A stretch of 64,000 nt of DNA. Source: Saturnia japonica (Eukaryota; Arthropoda; Insecta; Lepidoptera; Saturniidae). A program made the position numbers and the translations under genes. The DNA lies in contig CM065323.1 in NCBI GenBank assembly GCA_033032175.1, positions 7,626,001 to 7,690,000 on the forward strand, in the 5' to 3' direction. The notes under the pieces are model-generated. The model ran no database searches, was not told where the DNA came from, and saw only the letters and a list, made by a program, of their open reading frames with translations. Below are positions 13,501 to 25,500 of the stretch, piece after piece. How positions within the stretch are numbered: position 1 is the stretch's first letter; each line of letters begins with the position of its first letter.

Positions 13501-16500
13501 TCCGCCCGGTCCTCGAACGGTGAGTAAATAGGGACTGGGACTCCCTGACGTTTAGGCTTGTGCAGGTGCTATCCGGACACGGCTACTTTGGATGGTACCT
13601 GCACAAAATAGCCCGCAGGGAGCCCACCACCGCGTGTCACGAGTGGAAGGGAGGGGACCTCTCGCTGCCGAGTGTGGTGAGAGCCATAGTCAACAGTGAG
13701 GGGTCGTGGCATGCGATGGTCTCCTTCTGCGAGATGACGTCATCTCGCAGAAGGAGACCGCGGGGGAAATCCCCTAAGCGGCCCTCTCCGACAAAGAAGA
13801 CCAGGTGGCCGGAGGAGGCGATTCATTCGCCAACTCCCGCCACTCTAGCCGAAACTAGGGGAGACGAGTCGAGGGGCCCGTGTTCCCATTGCACAGGTTC
13901 GGCGGACGGAGGAGATAGCTAGGGTGTACTGAGCTATCTCCTATTTAGGCCGGGGCCCGGTATTGCCGGGCCGGCCGTCGGGGCGACGCGGTAGCATGCT
14001 ACCTGCAGATCCCGCGTCGCCCCATCGAGGCGGCGGATGGTACACCGTAAAGTTTTAGCGGGTAGGAGTCTCATATAACCACTCGTCCCCCAATCTGAAC
14101 ACGTAATGCTATATGTATGTTGCGTACCGTGCCTTACCGCACGGTAACGGCTATGCATTAAAACAGTGTGTAAAAAGACGCGTTGCGTCTGACTGGTCTC
14201 GCTCCTCGATATAACATCATGTGTTTTAAATTCCGCTAGGTTGTAGTTTCCTAAACTCTATTGATCGCATTCGAGTTGTGTCGTGTTGAATCTTTCCAAA
14301 TGTTGTTAAGTTGTTGTGTTAGTTTTCTTTTTATGCTGTTATAGCTATTTCATAAAAGTGGTTTTGATGGATAAACCGGGTCTAAGCAACTAAATCTTTA
14401 TCGTCGAAGAAAAAACGTGGATAAGGAAATGGTTTTAAATTGTTTTAAACAAAGATGTGCAAGAGACATTGCCTAGGGATACGTATTCTCGTCAGAATGT
14501 ATCTTCAGGTATTATAAGTTTCCGTAACACGTTTTTTGTTTAGATAAAATCTCACGCTATAGTGAATAGGGTTTAAGTGACATTGCAATGAAAAATGTCA
14601 AAGCGAGCTTTTCTTATTTTGTGACGACTATAATAGAATTACCATAAAATTCAATAGGTTTTTTTGTCTGCTTGTTTGAACGCGCTAATATCTGAACCTA
14701 CCTGGAAGATTTAAAAAAAATATTTTTGAATTTTATTGTCTTTTTGTTAAGAAAGTTTGTAGACTATATAATATCATGCTACAATCATAAAGAGCTTAGG
14801 AGTCACCATGAACGTCAAGGAATCTGACAAGCTCTACAACTTGTACGTAAGTACTGGAAGTAAGAACAACGATAGGCTATACGGGTGCGTTGTGGTGCGG
14901 CCGGGTGTTGGTCAAATAAATTTAACACCGGGTACAGCTATGAAACTATTGAAATGTATGAATTTTATTGCCCTGTTGCCATCGGTCAGTTGACTAGAAT
15001 CGATTTATTAAATACAGTTCATAAATAACCTCCTACAAACTGAGCGGGATATATTTTGATAGTGTCTGTGGAGGGTGGCGGAGTACGACGTGCGGCGCTG
15101 TACATCGTGTGCGAGAAGGGTAGTACTGGAGCGGGTGCTGGTGGCGGGGTAGCGGGGTGCGAGGCGGTGCCCGTCGAGTATCCGGACACGCGCGCCACAC
15201 GACACGCCTTCAAGAAACTCATGCGCGCTGCCGTGCCTTCCGCTTGCACCGCGCCTTCTGCCACCGATGAGCCTGGCTTCTTAAGGTTAGTCATAAAGGA
15301 TATGTTAGAATATATCAAATATCTTAAAATAAAACTAAATGGCTTTAAGCTGATTTACCTATTAATCATGTTTGTAATGGGTTTCAAAATTTTGTGTGGT
15401 ACTCTCAGGAGGGCAGGCAATTTGATCATATTATTAGGCGCAGGGCTCGTAACATCTGCTTGCCACGTGGACTATAGAATGCCCGCGTGATTCTTGCTCC
15501 CCCGCTCCCTACTATTTTAAAGACGAAAGTGTTTATTATGGGTGTTCCTTAGAAGATAGACGTATACTCTCGCTGACTTTTTTGTAGGTATTTTTATGAT
15601 TACAATTATGCGGTACATTAATTTGCTATATCTCTTATGGTTAACTCAGCGTCGGCTATTTAAGCGCCCGAATTGATTCACCATGACCAGTTTTCATATA
15701 TACTTTCATATGCATTTGGTAAATTTTGACATTACAAACAGACACTTCAATTTTATTAATTGTATAGATTGAAATATTCTGTTATTCAACATACCTTATA
15801 ATTTACAATTATGAATCAGGAAACTAAACAAAAAAGAATGCTTCGGTTGGACTACAAGTGACGTGGTTTTGTCTCACGTATTCGGCCTTCACATTTGGAG
15901 GGTTCAATGTTTTTTTGGATAAATTTATCAATTGACAATCTCTTACGGTTTTACGATTAGTACCGATTAGCGACATCACTATTTTAAAAACACAATAAAC
16001 TAGCAATACATGAAATGCCATTTTACTATGTGGAAATAAAAACGAATTTTAGGAGAATAAGAACACCCCTTACCGTGGACATGAAGTATAAAAATGACGG
16101 CTAGAAAATCTTCAAACATACCCTCTATTTGTCCGTGTAATCATCACCAGATTAATTGAAGAATCCGGCTGGCTGTGGCAGCTCCGGCAGCTGTTCCAGC
16201 TCTCGGGAGCTGTTGTCGATCTGTTAGACCTGCAAGGCTCTTCAGTTATATTGTCTCTAGAGGACGGATGGGATGTCACTGCTCAGGTAATAAACATTAT
16301 TTAATAAAAATAATTTTCATTATGCGTTGTGCGTGGTGGTAAGCACAGTACAATAAAAAAGTAACTGCGACCACTGAGAGATAACAATCAATCGATGGTG
16401 GTCGTTGTCATACCAACTTGAAAAATTCTCAACGGTTGTATATACACTGGTTGAACCCGAAATGCTACAATCCAAAAAGGTGTAGGTTAATCACCATGTG

Positions 16501-19500
16501 CATTGTAGTTGCGACCCGGTCAAGGACAGATTCCTACCACCCCGCTAACGTAACACGTACATTTTTGTTATGTAAAGGAGCAAAGTGTTAATATTGGTTA
16601 TTTCAATTATTAAAAGGTAACAGGACAATCCAATTTTACAAACAGGACAAACAATTTTAATTGAGTTTTTAGTAGTAGAGTTCAAGAAAATAATAGAATT
16701 AAAATATGTACTTAATAATAATTTGCTCCTGTTTAACTATTAATTATCCTTCAGTTGTGGATAAAATAAACTATATCGTTCCAGATATCATCATTAGCGC
16801 AAATCTGTTTGGAGCCGTACTACAGGACCTTAGAGGGCTTCCGAATCATAGTCGAAAAGGAATGGTTAGCCCTCGGACACAAGTTCCAACAGCGGTCTAA
16901 CATAGCCCCTACTCCACAACAAGGGTTCACGCCTACATTTCTCATGTTCTTGGATGCTATCCATCAGGTAATCAATTGCAGTACCCTTTTCTAGTAAGAA
17001 TTCACCTATTTACGTCGACAAGCTACATTACTTACTTCCGTATCTCTTAAATTTGAAATAGTTTTTGGTATTTAGTTAAAATATTATGAAATTCAAATAC
17101 AGTTTGTTTTAATAGTTCCCATAAAAAGGTTTTGCGTGAGGCTCTTGCAAATTCTATGCAAGTGGGCTCCTGGCAATTGCGAACGAAATATTTAAAGTAA
17201 CAAAGTACGTCAACCCGCAATGACATGTCCCAAGCGAGTGTATGGCAGCTTGGGCTTGCAGCCGCCCCTCACTCATCCCACAAGTTTGCTTCGTGTAGAG
17301 TTCTAAACGTATTCTTTGGTTGACTGTTTGTTCTTTAGACATTCAGCAGTTCAAATGCATGTCTATTTACTTGTGTTAGATAAAATAATGTTGTATGAAC
17401 AGCTGCAAAAGCAGTTTCCGCTGTCGTTCGAGTTCAACGAGTATTACTTACGGTTCATCGCGTACCACACGGTGTCGTGCCGGTTTCGTACGTTCCTGCT
17501 CGACAGCGAGGCGCAGCGAGCAGACCTCGGCATCACTGCTGCGGACGACAAGCGCGCTGACACTAGCCGGCTGGTCAGTATATCAAATATACCATTTTTT
17601 CTCTTTTTAACTGACTTGAAAAAAAGGTGCAACTAGCTCAAAGGTGCCAAAGTGGCCGAACCTCTGCTTGGGTTGTTGCAAGGACCTCTGGAAACTCTAC
17701 TCGCCGCAGGAAAACGACCCAAGGTTATTTGGCTGCGATTTTCTGTAGAGTGGAAGTATATACCTCTAACTGTACGAAGTATGTCGATGGCCTCGATGGA
17801 CTTTTCGCCATTTTACCTGACTATAGCAATATGCTTCTACTACAAATTTGTACAGTTTCAACGTGAGCGAATCGAAGTTTATATTTAAAAAGTTTATGTA
17901 ATTATCATTGAAAACTATTGCAGGGCGTAGAAACGGGTGCAGGGTCTGAGGAGGAGTGCGGGGGGTGCGGAACGTTCGGCGGCTCGTCCCCCCGCACACC
18001 GCACTTCGGACACTCGCTGTTCGACTATATCGACAAGCAGCACCAAAAGTCACCGCTTTTCTATAACTTCCTTTACACGCCGGACCTCGACAACCCGGTC
18101 AGTACCTGGCATATTTATGTATAACTAAGTACCAGTCAAATTTCAAAAGTTCCCAAATAATTTAATTTCTATGAAACTTTGTTGACTCTAATGCGCGCGC
18201 CCGTGAAGGTTTCTGTATTGGTGCAACCAGTTTATAACAGATGGCGTGCAAGTCGTTTCGAGAAAGGAACTAAAGTCATGGAAAAAAGCTAGTTATAAAT
18301 TATGTGCAGGTGCTACGTCCAGTGTCATCAGTGTGTTCGCTTGAGGTGTGGCAGTACTACACCAGTGAGGAGTTGTCCCACGGTGCGCCCTACGACCTAG
18401 AAATACTCGCGCCTTATGATCAGGACATGAGGAACCCTCAGCGGAGAGTTGTTACTGCAGGGTGAGTAACTGGAACTACATTCACCGAACAGAAGAAGAA
18501 GAAGCGTTCAGATAGCAGCAAAAATACCAGTTTACATCTGTCGCTTGCACGGAGCGGACGCGTCTCTTGTTTTTTTATTTACGATTCTGTGTGTTTCTCA
18601 GTTTCATAACTTAATAATTTATTTATGTACCTACTATTTTGTAACTAAACTTCCCCATAGATACAATAATAATAATAATATAAATTTAGTTTTTGGCTGG
18701 ATCTCAAACTGTCATGTAGTGGTTTTTATTTTTTGTTCATAAATTTATGTTGTGGGACTCTATTATGTAATACAGGTGGCATTATGTATAATGAAGTTTG
18801 GTTATTGTGCACAAGTGAAGAGTATGGGAAATAATAAAACGGACCATGAATTTGCTACCATACATATTTTAGCATGTTTTTTTAAAACAAGTTTAAATAC
18901 ACATATTTATATGTATTATTATATTCTATAATATTCAATTTACAGTTACGATAGTATAGCGCGGTGTATGCCTGATGCGTTTACTGGACTGTTAGAAAGA
19001 ATCCGTCAATTGGAGCTAGAGCTTGGACATCTGCCTCAGAAGTGGCGCGTCCGCTGGGACCAACTCGAGCTACCCAACACGGTCGAACTGCAGGTAATTA
19101 CTGCTTTCTACACAGCATTAATGTTAGTTGTTAAATTATGCATTTCCTTTGACATATTGCATATATGCTTCCTCACTTTAAAATTGTGCAATATTTTTTT
19201 GTATTAAATTACATGGAAAAATGGAGGTGTGTTTGTGTTACGGACACGGCCGTGTATTTTACGTGACCGCTTCACTCTGTCATAATGTGGTGTTTTATGG
19301 GTAACGCTGAATTGCTGCTGAGAAGCTCTTTCCGACCATATACTATTTTTATATTTTGATTTAACTGTTTGACGAGTATAGGCAGTCATTGTATGAAGTT
19401 TTCTTAATTTTTAACTCAACACTATGTACAATATGTATTAAAAACCCCGTCCGATCCGTGAAGGTGTTATTAGGTATCGAGATTATATTCTGTTTATGTT

Positions 19501-22500
19501 AACTACCTCAGATTATAAGTAAAAAATACCCCTAATAAAATTAATTTATTTTTGTTAAATGAGGAAACTTACATGGCAATACAGGCGGCGCGGCGCAGGG
19601 TACCGCCATACAGTTAAACGTATCGCTGCACCGCGCCAAGGCTGGGGACGTTGTTAACACTTTTTAAAAATTTGCTAAATTTTAGGGCAACTAAAACTAA
19701 ATATGTTAATATTAAATCGCAATAACATTTTTATTTTCATAATAAATAAAATTTTGATATTTTTTTTGGTAATGTCATTGGGGTACCTATATACCCTTTT
19801 CGGATTCGACGGGTTTTTTTAAATACATATTGTATATACACAATAACTATTCCTAACTAACATTTATGGTCCAAATCAAATATCTTTATATACATTTTTA
19901 TATCCCTAGTTACGCGAATTCGATTTACACGGTTATCGCTCGTTCCCACCTATCGCGTAAGTTCGGGGTATTACTGTATGTACGTATGTATAAATAAATG
20001 AGTTCGCGTGTGTGTCTGTAGCGCAACGGGTCGATGTGCAGCGGCGTGGTGCGACGCGCTACACTTTGGTGGCACAAGCGCAGCACGCTCGAGGTGCTCG
20101 TGCGCGGGCGAATGGCGGCCGCTCCTGCCCCCGCGCCGCACGCCGCCCCCCATCCCGGCGGCACCCAGCACGCCGTCCCCGTAGCGCCCCCAGCGCCGCC
20201 CGCGCACCGGTGGGCGCCGCTAGCGACACCTGCCCCCGCCGCCTGCGACCATTGTCGAGACCTGCTCTGGGGACCGCTCAAGGTATGTTTTACTTACCTA
20301 ATCTCCTGATTGTTAGCTCACTCGTAGCATTTACGGACACTGCTATGGGTGCCTCTCAGTGAGAACGAATTTACGCTTTTCTCCCCACCATGCGATGTAT
20401 GCAAATGTTACTACTTCCTCATAAATAGCTGCTATATAATTGCGCTATGTTTTGCATCCGATACGCCGTGTTGACTACGCTGTATGGTTCAGTAGTGGCG
20501 TGTACGGACACCGCGTCGATCGACGTGAGTTCGAATATCTGGAATGAGTTGGTTTACGGTGATGTAAAATATCATAATGAAACTATAGCATGGTCGTAGT
20601 GCTTTGTCTAATGCCCGCCTGGCTAACCACCACCTTCAATTTTAAAATCTGCCGCCAAACACCAATAGGTGTTATCCGACAGCTGCACTCGAGAGCCAGT
20701 CTTTCACTAGGTACGCTTAGCGTGAGATTGAGAAGATTGTGGCCATAGACCAATAACCAGTGGATAGACGGCCATCTTAGAACAATCGTTTTGTTTCCTT
20801 AGCGAGGTGATTTACACATATTCACAGACGATACACAAACTCAACTTATCTATGGATACCAATTTATACATTTCATTAATAATTGATATCTCCATCGCAT
20901 TTAATCTTGAAGTGGCCTAATAAGCCGTCCGCTACCCATCTCTTTCCCTCATTATATTTGTTTGGTACTTGTCAAATTACGTTAGTGATGGAATCATAGA
21001 TTTAAATCGGTACTTTACGGTAAATAAGTAAACTAGTGATGAATTTTCGTGTCAATCCGCATTTTACTAGACAAATTACCGGTTTTTATCGATATTTTTG
21101 CGACCGCAACCATTTTACCAGATTTATCAAACCGAGTCTTAAAATAAAACAAACGTAAGGATTACATAATATTTATTCTTATTGGGATTTACAGATATTA
21201 ACATGCCATAAAACTTTCCCTTCATACTTCACGGGCTTAGGACCGGCTTTATGCATTGTTTTAAAACCTCAGACCTAAAGAATAACTATATAATCTACGA
21301 AATTGTAGATGTGATGTTCTTTGAACTCTGTATAGACGGAGCGCAAGGGGAATTTTGGCAGGATCTTGAAGTGTTATGTGGTGGTTTTTATTTTAATTCA
21401 TACTTTATGTTGGCTCTATATTATGTTAATTTGGTGACATTTTACGTGATGTAGTTTGGTTATTTTGCACAAGTGGATTATAAATACCTAACTGGGAACA
21501 TGCATTTTAAGTTCACATAAAACTCCCTGGAAAGTTTTAAAAATGGAGCCTCGATCTTGTTGAAGCTATGTTTGAATATTGCAAGATAGATAATTACATT
21601 TGGGTAAATACTTATTGTTTAACATTGACTTTGGCTGAAATGTGTAAGAACAGTTGCCATTCAACAAAAGAAAGACGGAGCGCATGGAACTAAAAGTGAA
21701 ACCAGAAAAAAGGAAATACAAAATGGAACATTATTACAATTAAATGATCATAAGAATAAAAATATTACCATAAAACAATAGTTATTAAAAGTATATAAAA
21801 TAAGTTTCTTAATATGAATCATGAATGTAGATAAACACTACAGAAATAACAGAATTTATCATTAATATAAAAATCAATCGCTCACAAAGTATTTCTCAAA
21901 ATTATTACAGACAGGGAAAACAAATTCATATTGCAATAAATTAATTAAGATCATAAGAATAAAAACATTACAAAATATTAACATAAAGTTATTAAAAGTA
22001 TACTTATAAAATAATTTTCTTAATATGAATCATGAATGTTGTTAAAAAATACACCAGACAAATTTGCATGTTTCATAAAATATTTGTTTGAATAATTAGT
22101 AAATATTACACATAATGCTTAATTAAGTAATTAGAAACAAAGAAAATATGCTAGATTATGTATATTACATACTAGAATTACATAATTATTATTTACCTTA
22201 AAAATCATAACAATACATGTGAGTATATTCATGCATCTTTTAAATTTTATTTTATAATTGATTCTGATTTAATCAATTAATGTTATATTATGTACATTAG
22301 ATAACTAAGAACATTAGCTAATAATAACAATGAATTATTATTAATATATTACAACTAGTAGAAGTACTATATTTAAAAAAAAAATGTAAACAAAATTTGC
22401 ATACTCGTTAGAATTAACAATGAGGCATACTGAAGGAATTCTGTGCATAGTAATGTATTTTGCAAAGGCGTAGATATAGGTATCTAGATCCAGTAATAAT

Positions 22501-25500
22501 ATATCTATACATAATAATAGTTAATAGGAGGAATTAAAATAAAGACAATTTTAGTTGCAGAAACTTTGATAATCATAAGTAGTACCTATACAGTTAAATA
22601 TGAGTATGTAGTACTACGTCTTCTAACTGATCTATAACTAAATGTAGCTTTAGTATGGATTAAACTTTCCATTTCTACATCTTTAGATCTGGAATCAATA
22701 TTATGCATTCGTCTGTTAAAATTAATGCACCATTGTTTTACTTGCATTCTAATAACAAATAACCAAAAAGCTTTGAGAAAAGTTTCTTTGTGCATCTCAC
22801 AATTGTACAATGTAGTATCAATTTTTTGTTTCAATGAACATTCTCAGGGGAAATAAAATTCTCTATGAATTCAGTGTCGTCAGTTTGAAAATTATCAATG
22901 TATGATCCATATTTTTATTGGTTTACTAAATTTTGAAGGGTACCTAACATTTTGTCATCATCATTAGCACAATTTGTAAATAATGACTTACCAGTAGTGA
23001 TGTTCTTAATTAGTAAAGATAAGCCGAGACAAAGTGAGTACAATCTGGGTTGGTATTGAAATTACCATGTGCTCTTACTTGACCAAAAAAATTTTTTAAC
23101 AATTTATAAATAATAGTATTTCTACTGTGAAAAGACCATTATCAATATCCACATTCGGAATAGAATATTCATGCTCCTGTAGAAAAAGCAGGGACTTCAT
23201 ATAAACTTCAAGCGATGTAGCCACTTGTCTGCTGAATACTTGAGCAGCTAGTTTGACCTGGAAATATACAATAAAGTAGTTTTATTTATAAAATAAAAAA
23301 ATAACGCGGGGCAAAGCTAGTATCCATAATATACAGACGAAGTCTCGGGTACCAGCTAGTAAATATATATTCAGTAGTATCGGAGATGAAAATGACTAAA
23401 ATATGTTGAGATCTCTTTAGTATGGGCAATCATACATCACTTTTGTCAAGCAGAGTGGTCATTTTATAAACTTCACATGCGACTGGGATTTTAATAATTT
23501 TACTTACATAAGGTACATAGTGTACATAAATGATTTCACGCCTATACAGGTTGATTTTTGAGATGGGTCAGTGAGAATTTTACTTACCTTCATTTTATCA
23601 TATGATGTAGGTTTAACATGTTTGTCGGTGAGTTTAGTGCTTCTTGCTCGTCCACCAATTCCATCTACTTTATAAAGAATTTCAATGTACTCCCACTTAG
23701 CACGCCGATTACCGATGGGAAGATCTTTTTTCTGAAAATTATTGCGAAAACATTTTAGTAAATGAGGTACCGGTTAATATTAATGTTATTGGAAACATTA
23801 TTATCATTGTAGCCTTCACTGCATAGAAGTTCTCTATTTGAGTCCGATATTAATGACTTAATAGCTGCAACATTGGCAGAGCTTTGATCACTAACTGTGG
23901 CTCTAACTATGAATCCAGCTTTAAAAATTGCAAATACTACCTCCTTGATAATATTCTTTAAAACAAATGTTTTTACTCCATCTCGAGCAAAATAAAATGC
24001 GATTGGTATTTTCCAAGGTGAAAAAAACAATGCAGCATAAAAACCAGAGCTTTATCAGCTACATTATTAGTACGCTTCCCAGAACCTATATCTTCAAACC
24101 CCTCTATAACCCCAGTATTGAAATCAAAATATAAGTTTTTTCTAATGGCCATCTCATCAAACAACAATGTGCATTCCTTGTCTAAAGCAGGTTTATCACG
24201 GGCAGCATCTGCCAAATGTTGAAATATAAAGTTATTAATACCTGGATGTAAAGGTATATTGCTAAGAATAGAATTAATGCTAGATTTACATGGTAATGCT
24301 AAACGTTTTCGTAAAAATCTGTAGCACTTTGGACTTAACTTATACAAAGATAAGGGAAATATTTTCTCTTCACTAGTATAACGGCGACCTTTTGGTGATA
24401 TATCAGTTAAGTGTAATTGTGAATTTATTAATATTCTGCCGAAAGTATCTAAAATGTTGTAGTTATTTTAAAACATTTTAGTTTTTGGAGCATAAAGTTC
24501 AAATTTTGTCTTTAAATTTGTGTCCCTGGATTGCAAAAGGTGTCATGTAGTGGTTTTTATTTTTTGTTCATAAATTTATGTTGTGGGACTCTATTATGTA
24601 ATACAGGTGGCATTATGTATAATGAAGTTTGGTTATTGTGCACAAGTGAAGAGTATGGGAAATAATAAAACGGACCATGAATTTGCTACCATATATATTT
24701 TAGCATGTTTTTTTAAAACAAGTTTAAATACACATATTTATATGTATTATTATATTTTATAATATTCAATTTGCAGGTACGACAGTATAGCGCGGTGTAT
24801 GCCTGATGCATTTACTGGACTGTTAGAAAGAATCCGTCAATTGGAGCTAGAGCTTGGACATCTGCCTCAGAAGTGGCGCGTCCGCTGGGACCAACTCGAG
24901 CTACCCAACACGGTCGAACTGCAGGTAATTACTGCTTTCTACACAGCATTAATGTTAGTTGTTAAATTATGCATTTCCTTTGACATATTGCATGTATGTT
25001 TCCTCACTTTAAAATTGTGCAATATTTTTTTGTATTAAATTACATGGAAAAACGGAGGTGTCTGTGTTAGGGACAAATATAAGGGAAAATATGTGAATAT
25101 TAAATCGCAAAAACATTTTTATTTTCATAATAAATAAAATTTTGATTTTTTGATTTTTTTTTGGGAATGTTATTTAGGTACCTATATACCCTTTTCGGAT
25201 TTCACGGGGTTTTTTTAATAAATATTGTATATTCACAATAACTATTCCACACTAACATTTACGGTCCAAATCAAACATGTTTTTTATAAATTTTTATATC
25301 CCTAGTTACGCGATTTCGACTTACACGGCTATCGTTCGGTCCCACCTATCGCGTAAGTTCGGGGTATTACTGTATGTACGTATATATAAATAACTGAGTG
25401 TGCGTGTGCGTCTCTAGCGCAACGGGTCGATGTGCAGCGGCGTGGTGCGACGCGCTACACTTTGGTGGCACAAGCGCAGCACGCTCGAGGTGCTCGTGCG

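Larger units (their letters stand above)
13020..14165 (+). mobile_element. R1-clade LINE, 5'-truncated 3' end
   Basis: Translated pieces match the C-terminal part of R1-type pol: [12 protein letters not shown] (about 13100-13137), then [51 protein letters not shown], and after a stop at 13522-13524 the R1-like [16 protein letters not shown] and [14 protein letters not shown]. The [10 protein letters not shown] and SMAVYGAP blocks are too close together, so the intervening region is deleted. One in-frame stop separates the two long frames. Three prime of the coding part (13911-14146) is a GC-rich, hairpin-rich untranslated region. The copy is dead and lies in the intron between Sbf exons 15 and 16. 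Confidence 0.8.
18710..20740 (+). repeat. Duplicated segment, copy 1 (Sbf exons 22a, 23a)
   Basis: Aligns from TGTCATGTAGTGG at 18710 to AGAAGATTGT at 20740 with 24541-26138. Contains intron 21 sequence, exon 22a, a full MITE, exon 23a and a SINE. The second copy lacks about 450 bp (roughly 19250-19690). Right of 20740 the copies diverge: copy 1 runs into transposon-bearing sequence, copy 2 into the next Sbf exon. Confidence 0.92.

Noticed and set aside
17627..17888. Open frame ([24 protein letters not shown]...) between Sbf exons 19 and 20 as an extra exon
   Set aside because: Exons 19 and 20 both join in phase 0 and give the expected family sequence. The block has no convincing acceptor, and I recognise no SBF counterpart.
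19925..20362. Alanine/arginine-rich ORFs on both strands over Sbf exon 23a (and the same at 25367-25872)
   Set aside because: Shadows produced by the GC-rich exon. Only the frame reading [17 protein letters not shown] completes the C1 domain.
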